DNA from: Candidatus Cloacimonadota bacterium
GTDB taxonomy: Bacteria; Cloacimonadota; Cloacimonadia; Cloacimonadales; WRIO01
Assembly: GCA_023230175.1 (NCBI GenBank)
Contig: JALNXV010000041.1
Coordinates: 1 to 14,985 of the forward strand
Direction of reading: 5' to 3'
Length of the DNA: 14,985 nt
Made by a program: the position numbers and the translations under genes. Under the pieces are notes generated by a model. The model saw only the letters and a list, made by a program, of their open reading frames with translations, made no database searches and was not told the DNA's origin. Positions 1 through 7,228 of the stretch are shown in pieces (within the stretch, counting starts at the first letter, position 1; every line of letters begins with the position of its first letter).

Positions 1-427
1 AGATTGTTTCATTTGTGATTGCGTTTTGAAGTTCATCTAAGTTTATTAAACCGTCTTTATCAGCACCGAGATATGTAACATCAAAGCCACTTTCTTCAAA
101 AAAGGCTGCGTTTGTCAGGATGTCAGGGTAGTCGATTTCCGAACATATAATGTGTCCACCTTTATCGGCATTTGCCATAATGTAACCTTTTATGCCGACA
201 TTATTTGCTGCTGTACCACTTGAAGTAAGATGTATTTCTTGCTCTTCTGCATTCATAGATTGAGCGATAGTCTTTTTAAAATCACTGATTGCCTTTTTAG
301 CTAATGATCCGGTACTAATAAAATTACCGGGGAAATAAAAATGGTCTGTTAGGTATGGCATCATAGCTTCTACAACCTGAGGGTCAGGTTTGGAAGTTAA
401 ACAGTTATCAAGATAAATTCTTTGCAT
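1..427 (-). CDS. NifS/IscS-like class V aminotransferase (cysteine desulfurase-like), N-terminal 142 residues, runs off the left edge
   Basis: Translating the minus strand from the ATG at 427 gives an open frame to the window edge. It begins MQRIYLDN and contains DPQVVEAMMPYLTDHF (residues 15-30), TSSGTAANN (68-76) and a HIICSEIDYPDIL stretch (92-104). These align by eye with the N-terminal half of PLP-dependent cysteine desulfurases, which take sulfur from cysteine for Fe-S cluster or thiolation pathways. The start is supported by AAGGAG inside the end of the preceding gene, whose stop lies 3 nt upstream, so the two genes are probably translationally coupled. The PLP-lysine and catalytic-cysteine regions lie outside the window. 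Several conserved N-terminal positions differ: DNCLTSKP in place of the usual DNxATTP, GTAANN in place of GTEANN, and D99-Y100 in place of Glu-His, the PLP-stacking histidine. The family call is firm; the exact reaction is uncertain. Confidence 0.85.
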   Translation of the reverse strand, partial: MQRIYLDNCLTSKPDPQVVEAMMPYLTDHFYFPGNFISTGSLAKKAISDFKKTIAQSMNAEEQEIHLTSSGTAANNVGIKGYIMANADKGGHIICSEIDYPDILTNAAFFEESGFDVTYLGADKDGLINLDELQNAITNETI

Positions 428-430
428 TAT

Positions 431-838
431 TTACTCCTTTATCTCTTTACAGATTTCTGAAAGAGTTATTTTTTTATAATATTCAAAGATTTGAAGGTTA
501 ATTTTTTCCCAAACATCATGAAATTTACAAGGTAATCCTATGCAATAGGGTGTATCTAAAGAACAAGCACAAGGATTAGGAGAGATTTCTTTTTCTACAG
601 CCTGTAAAATATCAAATAATGTTATATTTTCAGCATTTTTGTTAAGTATATATCCACCTTTTGCTCCTGATATGCTTCTGACAATGTCATTACTTTTGAG
701 ATCACGGAAAAGGTGTTCTAAATATTTTAGAGGAAGCCTTTGAGTGTCCGCAATAATTCTAAGAGAAACAGGTTTTTCTCTGAAACAAAGCTCACATAAA
801 GCTCTTAGTGAGTATTCAGTTTTTGTAGTTATTTGCAT
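431..838 (-). CDS. Rrf2-family transcriptional regulator, IscR-like with probable Fe-S ligands
   Basis: A 135-residue protein starting MQITTKTEYSLRAL, the usual Rrf2 opening, with a winged helix-turn-helix over about residues 1-70 (SLRIIADTQRLPLKYLEHLF, SGAKGGYIL). The C-terminal part has C90 and C92, then C99, C104 and H107. This nearly matches the C92/C98/C104/H107 [2Fe-2S] set of E. coli IscR, and NLQIFEYYKKITLSEI also resembles the IscR tail. It is therefore likely a sensor of Fe-S status or oxidative/sulfur stress that controls its own operon. The frame is open upstream to 886, but the start at 838 is chosen because AAGGAGG lies 5 nt before it and because the family begins at this point. 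It lies just before the NifS-like gene, as iscR precedes iscS, and is divergent from the uptake operon at 998. Confidence 0.9.
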   Translation of the reverse strand: MQITTKTEYSLRALCELCFREKPVSLRIIADTQRLPLKYLEHLFRDLKSNDIVRSISGAKGGYILNKNAENITLFDILQAVEKEISPNPCACSLDTPYCIGLPCKFHDVWEKINLQIFEYYKKITLSEICKEIKE

Positions 839-843
839 TAATT

Positions 844-850
844 CCTCCTT
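844..850 (-). promoter_or_regulatory. Ribosome binding site fixing the start of the Rrf2 gene
   Basis: On the minus strand this reads AAGGAGG, 5 nt upstream of the ATG at 838. It supports that ATG over the in-frame ATG at 886, which would add 16 residues (MLIPTCLLCYIRKEEL) not expected in this family. Confidence 0.8.
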
Positions 851-856
851 TCTAAT

Positions 857-886
857 ATAACATAGTAAACAAGTAGGAATTAGCAA
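857..886 (-). promoter_or_regulatory. Candidate promoter and possible autoregulatory operator of the Rrf2 operon
   Basis: On the minus strand, TTGCTA (886-881) and TATGTT (864-859) are separated by 16 nt and could be -35 and -10 boxes. Overlapping them, the plus strand at 857-880 reads ATAAC...TAGT, then AAACA, then AGTAGG.AT. This is a loose resemblance to the IscR type 1 layout of ATA..CC..ACT half-sites. The symmetry is poor and the match is by eye. The overlap of promoter and operator would suit autorepression, but that is inference. Confidence 0.25.
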
Positions 887-997
887 GCTTTTTTGTAAAG
901 ATTTTTTTTATAATTTTTTTGGATTGTGAGTAATTATCTGGAATATAGTTAGATATAAATAAATTTATTTTAAAATTTTTAAATCAAGGAGAGATAA

Positions 998-1777
998 ATG
1001 ATAGATATTAGAGATATAGAAATGAGCTATGCTGACAATAAAGTATTAAATCGACTGTCAACAAGTTTTTGTGAAGGAGATTTTTCTTTTATTTTGGGTC
1101 CAAATGGAGCAGGAAAAACAACTCTTTTAAAAACAATAAATAAGATATTAGCAATAGACAAAGGTGATATTTTCATAGATGGTATTTCTATTAATCAATG
1201 GAAAGAAAAAGAATTAGCTCAAAAAATTGCCTTTATTCCGCAGGAGTTTCATTTGCAATTTGATTATAAATTGGAAGAATTTTTGCTAATGGGTCGATAC
1301 CCGTGGATGGAATTTTTAGCAAATTACAAAGATAAAGATTATGAGCTTGTCAAAAAATATATCAAATTGCTTGATTTGACAAAATTTATGAATCGTTATT
1401 TTAATCAATTAAGTGGAGGAGAAAAACAAAGAGTTTTGATAGCTCGAGCATTAGTTCAAGATACAAAATGTATTTTAATGGATGAAAGTTTGTCAAGTCT
1501 GGATATAAATCATCAGATTGAGATTTTACAAATGCTAAGACATATAAATCAAGAACAAAAAAAGACTATCGTAATGGTTTCTCATAATTTAAATTTATCT
1601 GCTGAGTTTGCTGATAAAATTGTGTTTGTAAAAGAAGGTCAAGTCTATGCAGAAGGTAGTGCAAAGAACGTTTTTAATGAAAAATATCTAAATCAAATTT
1701 TCGAGATGGATTTTGCTTATATCCAAAATCCCTATACAAAAGTTAATAATATTGTTTATAAACCGGAGATAAAATGA
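998..1777 (+). CDS. ABC transporter ATP-binding protein, FecE/BtuD type
   Basis: A complete 259-residue nucleotide-binding subunit. Walker A is GPNGAGKTT (34-42), the Q-loop glutamine is Q82, the signature is LSGGE (138-142), Walker B is CILMDE (158-163), the D-loop is SSLD (166-169) and the switch histidine is H196. The LLMGRYPW segment (96-103) and the overall length are typical of ATPases serving FecCD/BtuC permeases, which import siderophores, haem or cobalamin from the periplasm. The start has AAGGAGAG upstream with good spacing. Its stop overlaps the next start in an ATGA (1774-1777), so it is co-translated with the TonB-dependent receptor. Walker B is followed by DES where DEP is more common, which is a tolerated variant. 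No permease or substrate-binding protein is in the window, so it must work with partners encoded elsewhere or just outside. Confidence 0.9.
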   Translation: MIDIRDIEMSYADNKVLNRLSTSFCEGDFSFILGPNGAGKTTLLKTINKILAIDKGDIFIDGISINQWKEKELAQKIAFIPQEFHLQFDYKLEEFLLMGRYPWMEFLANYKDKDYELVKKYIKLLDLTKFMNRYFNQLSGGEKQRVLIARALVQDTKCILMDESLSSLDINHQIEILQMLRHINQEQKKTIVMVSHNLNLSAEFADKIVFVKEGQVYAEGSAKNVFNEKYLNQIFEMDFAYIQNPYTKVNNIVYKPEIK

Positions 1778-3888
1778 GATATCTATATATTTTAATTCTT
1801 TTTTGTAGCTTACCTCTTAATGCTTTGACTATAAAAGTTACTGATGAAAATAATAGGCCAATTCCTTATGTCGCAGCTCAAGGTGAAGAATTTTCTACTG
1901 TTTCAGACAGTTTGGGCTTAATTATATTTAATAGACTAGTTGATAATGAAATCATAAGGTTTTATAGATTAGGTTTTAGTGAAACCAAAGTTAAGGCTTC
2001 AGATTTATATACTCATCCTTATATAAAATTACTACAAAATCCTATTGTTACAGAAGAATTTATTGTTAAAACTCAAGCAGAAGATACTAACTTTAGATTA
2101 AATACAGTTACTCAAAGAATTGAGGTAAAATCACTTAATAAATCATATTCGGCAGTGAGTGATTTACTTAAAGACATTCCTGAGTTTGATGTAAGGGGTA
2201 TAAAGCTTTCCGGAGAAAAACAAAGTATTTCTCTCGGAGGACATAAAGGAAAACATACAATCATTATGTGGGATAATATAATTCTTAATCCGTCCGGGCA
2301 AGAAGTTGATTTATCTAATATGCCGATTAATCAAATTGAATCTATTGAAATTGTGAAAAACAATGTTTCTGTAGAGACAGGTTCAGGTGGTATTGCCGGG
2401 ATGATAATAATTAATTCTATAAAAGGACAACAACAGAATAATTTTTCTTGGAGTCAATCTATTGGATCATACAATGCATATAAACAAAATATAAATCTAC
2501 ATTTTGTTGTAAATAATTTAAAAATTTTAATTAATAATTCTGTGATTAGAGCTGACAATGATTTTGAATATGAGTATCGAGATAAAAAATATTTACGAGA
2601 ATATAATGATAAAAATATTTATAATTTATCAGCTGATGTTAATTATAGATTAAATAATAGTAGGATTATTTATAATTTTAGGTATCAGAAATTTTATAAA
2701 CAATTACCGGGTCCTGTAAATTATTTGTCAATGTACAGACAAGCTTCCCAAAAAGGGGAAAATATAAATAATGCACTTTATTATTCATTACAATTGAATT
2801 TTTTAAATATTGAAAGCCAATTATATCATTCAAAACAAAAATCCATTTATGATAATACTCAAGCACCTGTTGGATTTTACTATGCCATAGATGAAAACCT
2901 TTCAACAAATTATGGTATTAAAACAATATTGAATACTGATAAAAACATTGCTGATTATGATTTTAGTTTGAGTATTGGTAATGAATATAAAGAAAGTATG
3001 TTTGAATATAATGATTTGTTGTATAATCTTAACTCGATTGATAAGTTGTCTCATCAAATAAATTCATATTTTTCTTCTTTTAAGATAATGAGAGATTTAT
3101 ATTATGTAGTTCCTCAATTAGTTATGAGTACAAGATATGATAATCATAGTGATTTAGATGATTATCTTTCATGGAGATTAGAGTTTAATAATCAAGTCTA
3201 TTCGGTAATAGATTTTGAGATTAAATCCAGCTTGGGAACCTCATATACCGTACCCTCATTTTATGATTTGTATTGGAAAGGAGATTCTCAAACTAATGGC
3301 AATCCAGACTTAAAAGCCGAAGAATCAATAGGTTGGAGAGTAGAAGCAAATGCTAAAACTAATCCTTCTATTGGTGTAGCAATATGGAAGAATCAAACTA
3401 AAAATCTAATCTTTTGGTATAGGTCAAATCAAGGTTGGAAGCCTGGTAATGTTCAAGACGCCGAAATAAAAAATTGGGAAGCTTACGGATCCTATACTTT
3501 TCTTAAAAATCAAACAATTAAAGCAAATTATACAAGGATTATAGCTCGGGATGTTTCTAAAGATTCAGAGTTTTATGGTAAGTATATCGTTTATACTCCC
3601 TCTTGGAATTGGAATATTAGTCTTGATTTAAATCTTTATAATTTTTCTCAAAGTTTTAGTTATATCGCTCAAGGAAAACAATGGAGTACAAGAGACCAAT
3701 TAATAAAACCACTTAAAGGATATGAGATATATAATACCGGTACATCATTTTCTTTAAATTTTGGTAAGATTAAAACTCAAATTGTTTATTCGTTATATAA
3801 TGTTTTTGATAAAAAATATCAGAATTTCCCTTATACTCCTGAACCGGGAAGAAATTGGGAAATCCAGTTAAATTTTAAATTATTATAA
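1774..3888 (+). CDS. TonB-dependent outer-membrane receptor, BtuB-like
   Basis: A 704-residue outer-membrane protein. A signal peptide covers about residues 1-17 (hydrophobic, ending LPLNA). A carboxypeptidase-regulatory-like beta domain follows at about 18-90 (KVTDENNRPIPYVAA, VSDSLGLIIF). The plug is about 105-217 and contains SAVSDLLKDIPEFDVRG, the DNIILNPSGQEVDLSNMPI stretch, IESIEIVKNN and SGGIAGMIIINS. The rest is a beta-barrel rich in alternating aromatic strands. The C-terminus (NVFDKKYQNFPYTPEPGR, then aromatic/hydrophobic residues to the end) resembles the BtuB subfamily, whose closing strands carry a YPxPGR-type motif. It would import a scarce substrate across the outer membrane using TonB energy. 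Coupling to the upstream ATPase by a 4-nt overlap, and to a secreted propeller 17 nt downstream, suggests one uptake system. Cobalamin is the favoured substrate by analogy with BtuB-BtuG; haem, siderophores or other cofactors are not excluded. Confidence 0.85.
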   Translation: MRYLYILILFCSLPLNALTIKVTDENNRPIPYVAAQGEEFSTVSDSLGLIIFNRLVDNEIIRFYRLGFSETKVKASDLYTHPYIKLLQNPIVTEEFIVKTQAEDTNFRLNTVTQRIEVKSLNKSYSAVSDLLKDIPEFDVRGIKLSGEKQSISLGGHKGKHTIIMWDNIILNPSGQEVDLSNMPINQIESIEIVKNNVSVETGSGGIAGMIIINSIKGQQQNNFSWSQSIGSYNAYKQNINLHFVVNNLKILINNSVIRADNDFEYEYRDKKYLREYNDKNIYNLSADVNYRLNNSRIIYNFRYQKFYKQLPGPVNYLSMYRQASQKGENINNALYYSLQLNFLNIESQLYHSKQKSIYDNTQAPVGFYYAIDENLSTNYGIKTILNTDKNIADYDFSLSIGNEYKESMFEYNDLLYNLNSIDKLSHQINSYFSSFKIMRDLYYVVPQLVMSTRYDNHSDLDDYLSWRLEFNNQVYSVIDFEIKSSLGTSYTVPSFYDLYWKGDSQTNGNPDLKAEESIGWRVEANAKTNPSIGVAIWKNQTKNLIFWYRSNQGWKPGNVQDAEIKNWEAYGSYTFLKNQTIKANYTRIIARDVSKDSEFYGKYIVYTPSWNWNISLDLNLYNFSQSFSYIAQGKQWSTRDQLIKPLKGYEIYNTGTSFSLNFGKIKTQIVYSLYNVFDKKYQNFPYTPEPGRNWEIQLNFKLL

Positions 3889-3905
3889 AAAATAAGGAGG
3901 AAAAG

Positions 3906-5171
3906 ATGAAAAAGGTCTTTTTGTTTATGCTTGTATTAGTTAGTATAAGCTTTTTGTTCGGGAAAGAAATGTTTGTTGTAAATGCAAATAGTCAAACAAT
4001 TGGGAAAGTAGATTTGACAAGTTTTACTGCAAATAATAACTTTAGCCAAATAGGTATGTATGGTAACGATATTAAAATCTATGACGATAAGATTTATGTT
4101 GTTAATTCAGGAGATAATGAAATACAAGTGATAAATGTTAATACCGGAGAGAATATAGCAATAATAGAGTTGGAAGATTCAGCCAATCCGTGGAGTATTA
4201 TATTTTATGAAGATTTTGCTTATGTTACCGGAATGATGACTAATAAATTATACAAAATTGATTTAAGTAATAGTCAAGTATCAGATAGTATGGAAATAGG
4301 AATTGGACCTGAAGCTATGATTATTGTAAATGATAAATTATATGTTACCTTGACCGGTGTGCAATATCCTAATTATTCTATAGGTAAAGTCGCTTTAATT
4401 GATTTGAATAATTTTACAAAAATTACTGAAATTGAAGTAGGTACTAACCCTCAAGGTATTATTTACATTAATAATCAATTCCTTCATATAATGTGTACAG
4501 GAAATTATAATGATATTAAGGGATCTGTGTTTATCGTAGATGTTAATACCGGTCAAGTAATACATACAATAAGTTTTATTTCTTCATTTTTAACAACTAT
4601 ACAGCCCGGTATTGATGATTTAGTATATGTCGGTGATGCCTTTGGTTCCGGATTATTAAGTTATAATATTGAATCTTATGATATAGTTAATGATGCTTCT
4701 AATCCGGCTTTTGCAGGAGGATCACATTTGATTTATGATGAGTCATACTATTATGTTTTAAATCCCGGTGATTGGGTTGGTTCATCAAAATTTCAAATTT
4801 ATGATTATAGTAAACAATTAGTTGATGAAATAAATCTTGGTATTGGGGCAAGTGCTATGGTTATGAACCAGATAAATACAAGCCTTGTCGATACAGTTGT
4901 CCCTCAATTAAAAGAGATTAATGCATACCCAAATCCTTTTAATGATCAGATTAATTTTGAACTTACTAATAATGAAAAATCTCTTAATGAGAAAAGAACT
5001 ATTGAGATTTTTAACATAAGAGGACAAAAGATAAATACCCTTAAAGGTAATAAAGTGCAATGGGACGGAAAAGATTATAACTCTAAAACAGTGCCTGCAG
5101 GAGTATATTTTGCCAGAATGCTCAATGAACACAATAACTATAAAACAAAAAAGATACTAAAAATTAAATAA
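3906..5171 (+). CDS. Secreted seven-bladed YncE/YVTN-type beta-propeller with C-terminal sorting domain; possible BtuG analogue
   Basis: A 421-residue protein with strong AAGGAGG (3894-3900) before the start. Residues 1-19 form a signal peptide (MKKVFLFMLVL...) with no lipobox cysteine. Seven propeller-type repeats can be read: MFVVNANSQTIGKVDL (22-37), IYVVNSGDNEIQVINVNTG (63-81), AYVTGMMTNKLYKIDL (105-120), LYVT...VALIDL (145-167), LHIM...VFIVDVNTG (193-216), VYVG...LLSYNIES (240-257) and YYVLNPGDW...FQIYDYS (282-302). Residues 338-421 are a FlgD-like/T9SS type A sorting domain: YPNPFN (341-346), IEIFNIRGQKI, WDGKD, VPAGVYFAR and a lysine-rich end. In Bacteroides, BtuG is a cell-surface seven-bladed propeller encoded beside BtuB that binds cobalamin with extreme affinity. 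The same neighbour pattern here suggests a substrate-capture protein on the receptor. Other readings are a general YncE-like protein or a cofactor/PQQ-type system. Confidence 0.82.
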   Translation: MKKVFLFMLVLVSISFLFGKEMFVVNANSQTIGKVDLTSFTANNNFSQIGMYGNDIKIYDDKIYVVNSGDNEIQVINVNTGENIAIIELEDSANPWSIIFYEDFAYVTGMMTNKLYKIDLSNSQVSDSMEIGIGPEAMIIVNDKLYVTLTGVQYPNYSIGKVALIDLNNFTKITEIEVGTNPQGIIYINNQFLHIMCTGNYNDIKGSVFIVDVNTGQVIHTISFISSFLTTIQPGIDDLVYVGDAFGSGLLSYNIESYDIVNDASNPAFAGGSHLIYDESYYYVLNPGDWVGSSKFQIYDYSKQLVDEINLGIGASAMVMNQINTSLVDTVVPQLKEINAYPNPFNDQINFELTNNEKSLNEKRTIEIFNIRGQKINTLKGNKVQWDGKDYNSKTVPAGVYFARMLNEHNNYKTKKILKIK

Positions 5172-5180
5172 TGAAATAAT

Positions 5181-5205
5181 AAGGCTGCTAAGGCAGCCTT
5201 TTCTC
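5181..5205 (+). terminator. Rho-independent terminator of the uptake operon
   Basis: A perfect 8-bp GC-rich stem, AAGGCTGC (5181-5188) and GCAGCCTT (5193-5200), with a TAAG loop, runs directly into a T-rich stretch (TTTTCTCTT). It begins 10 nt after the stop of the propeller gene and separates the uptake operon from the polysaccharide locus. Confidence 0.92.
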
Positions 5206-5233
5206 TTGACAAAAATAATTCTGAAAATATCAT
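5206..5233 (+). promoter_or_regulatory. Sigma70-like promoter of the polysaccharide locus
   Basis: A perfect -35 box TTGACA (5206-5211) is followed after 16 nt by TATCAT (5228-5233), which matches the -10 consensus at 5 of 6 positions. It sits just after the terminator and before the heparinase-like gene at 5262. This predicts a short leader with a start near 5240. Confidence 0.65.
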
Positions 5234-5261
5234 AGTATCAAAGAAATGAGAATAGATATAT

Positions 5262-7217
5262 ATGTTTTTAAAAGAAAAACTAATTAAGATTAAAGGACTC
5301 CCTTTACATATAATTATAAAAAAACTTATTAGAAAATCAAAAGAAAGCGTTTATTTCTTTTTTAGAAGATATTACATATATTTGTTCAATGATTCTTTTT
5401 TGTTTGGTGATTTTAAGAATTTCAAGTCAGATATGAATTCATTTTTTCATGACGAAGTAAAGGATACTTATAAGTCGTTTATAATTAATAATTTATTAAA
5501 AGAAAAAGTGATAGAAGAAGCTGATAAGGTTAGTAGTCATGTTTTTAAAATCTTAGATTTAGCAGAAATACAATTAGATGCAAAAATCAATTGGAATGAA
5601 GATTTTTTTTCTTGTTTTCAATGGCACAATAAATTTTATAAAGATATTAAGATTTGTAACCTGGAAGATAATTCAGATGTGAAAATTCCTTGGGAAATGT
5701 CAAGGTTTCAGCATTTAGTTTGTTTAGGTAAAGGCTTTTTACTCAGTAAGGATAAAAAGTACTCAGATGAGTTTGTTGCACAATTTACCGATTGGATTGA
5801 AAAAAACCCATATGAATATTCTGTAAATTGGACATGTGCAATGGAAGTTGCGATAAGAGCAGTTAATTTAACTGTAGCCTACGAGTTATTTAAAACCGAT
5901 TCAACTATTGATAATCACTTTTGGATAAAATTTAATAAAGTCCTTTTTCTGCATGGTAGATTTGTTTATAATAATTTAACAAATAAAGATAGGTATAATA
6001 ATAATCACTTGATAGCTGAACTATCTGCGTTAGTGATACTAGGTAAATATTTTAAAGATTTGAAGGTATTTGGTTTCTTTAGTAAGCCAAATCAATGGTT
6101 TAATCACGGAATTCTAAACCTTGAGAAGGAAATGCAAGCTCAGGTTAATGAAGATGGTACTAGTTATGAAGGATCAACTTCTTATCATAAATTGATAACA
6201 GAGATGTTTTTGCAAACTACAATTATATGTAATTTAAATGGCATATCTTTATCTGAATCTTTTAATAAGCGTTTAGAAAGAATGTGTGATTTTATAATGA
6301 ATATTCAAAAGGATAACGGATTGTCTCCTTTTATAGGTGATTCTGATGATGGTAGGTATGTAATTTTGTCGAGTTATTATAATAGGAATCCTAAAGACTT
6401 TAATTATCTTTTGTCGCTGGCAGGAGAATACTTTAATCGAGATGATTTTAGGTATTTTGGGCAAAAGAATAAACAGGAAAGTTATATTTTTAGAGCCATT
6501 ACTCATGACAAGATTAACGTTAGTTTAGTTTCAAAAGCATATACTGACGGAGGTTATTATTTACTAAGAAATGATAATGTATATTGTTTTATTCGATGTG
6601 GACAATTAGCTTTAAGAGGAAAAGGTATGCATAGTCATAATGATCAGCTTAGTATTGAACTAAGCATAAAAGGTAAAGACTTTTTTATTGATCCGGGTTC
6701 TTATGTTTATACTTCTGATTATTTGGCGAGAAATGAGCTTAAGTCAACAAAGTCACATAATACCTTAATGGTAGATAATATAGAACAAAATTATTTTTTC
6801 CCAAAGTTGTTATTTTTTATGCAAGAAGAGACATTTGCAGAATGCTTGTCATATAAAGAAGATTTATTTACTGGACGACATTTTGGTTATTTAAAGAAAT
6901 GTGGGATTATTCATCAGAGATCAGTAAATATTTCACAAAACAATGTCAGGATTTTCGATGAGTTATTATATTTAGAAAAAGATAATAACAGAATTCCGTC
7001 GTGCATCAATTTTATTTTGCATCAAAATGTTACTATTGATACTTTTCAAAAATCATTAGTGCTAACAAATAATGATGTCAGAATAAAACTTTCATGTGAT
7101 ATAGAGTATGATATTGAGGATATTTTTGTTTCTCACTCTTATGGGACAAGAAATCACTCTAAGAGAATATCTTTTAAACTTCTGTCAGATAACAATATAG
7201 TAAATATTGATTTTTAA
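5262..7217 (+). CDS. Heparinase II/III-family protein (polysaccharide lyase-like) of a polysaccharide locus
   Basis: A 651-residue protein with the two-part architecture of the heparinase II/III family. The N-terminal alpha/alpha toroid covers about residues 80-400 and carries KIPWEMSRFQHLVCLGKGFL (141-160), DWIEKNPYEYSVNWTCAMEV (177-196), NNNHLIAE (246-253) and GTSYEGSTSYHK (299-310). The C-terminal beta-sandwich begins near GGYYLLRN (430-437) and carries MHSHNDQLSIEL (456-467), FFIDPGSY (474-481) and KSTKSHNTLMVDN (494-506). The Asn/His, Tyr and His positions used for catalysis and metal binding in characterised members appear to be present. Members cleave uronate-containing polysaccharides by beta-elimination; related proteins often sit in capsule or exopolysaccharide loci, where the role is less clear. 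No convincing signal peptide is seen, only a basic, aromatic N-terminus. The Shine-Dalgarno is weak (ATGAG region). It is the first gene after the promoter at 5206, so processing of the polymer made by this locus is the best guess. Confidence 0.85.
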   Translation: MFLKEKLIKIKGLPLHIIIKKLIRKSKESVYFFFRRYYIYLFNDSFLFGDFKNFKSDMNSFFHDEVKDTYKSFIINNLLKEKVIEEADKVSSHVFKILDLAEIQLDAKINWNEDFFSCFQWHNKFYKDIKICNLEDNSDVKIPWEMSRFQHLVCLGKGFLLSKDKKYSDEFVAQFTDWIEKNPYEYSVNWTCAMEVAIRAVNLTVAYELFKTDSTIDNHFWIKFNKVLFLHGRFVYNNLTNKDRYNNNHLIAELSALVILGKYFKDLKVFGFFSKPNQWFNHGILNLEKEMQAQVNEDGTSYEGSTSYHKLITEMFLQTTIICNLNGISLSESFNKRLERMCDFIMNIQKDNGLSPFIGDSDDGRYVILSSYYNRNPKDFNYLLSLAGEYFNRDDFRYFGQKNKQESYIFRAITHDKINVSLVSKAYTDGGYYLLRNDNVYCFIRCGQLALRGKGMHSHNDQLSIELSIKGKDFFIDPGSYVYTSDYLARNELKSTKSHNTLMVDNIEQNYFFPKLLFFMQEETFAECLSYKEDLFTGRHFGYLKKCGIIHQRSVNISQNNVRIFDELLYLEKDNNRIPSCINFILHQNVTIDTFQKSLVLTNNDVRIKLSCDIEYDIEDIFVSHSYGTRNHSKRISFKLLSDNNIVNIDF

Positions 7218-7228
7218 GAGGAGTATTT

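Noticed and set aside
839..886. Longer Rrf2 protein starting at 886
   Set aside because: The extra 16 residues are not typical of the family, and a strong AAGGAGG sits just before the internal ATG at 838.
839..997. Cobalamin riboswitch upstream of the BtuB-like operon
   Set aside because: The gap is only 159 nt, almost all A and T, and no B12-box-like GCCACTG core or multi-stem arrangement was seen. Cobalamin as substrate therefore rests on protein families only.
5246..5287. 13-codon small frame overlapping the start of the heparinase-like gene (possible leader peptide)
   Set aside because: It would begin only a few bases after the predicted transcription start, has no ribosome binding site, and such short frames are expected by chance.
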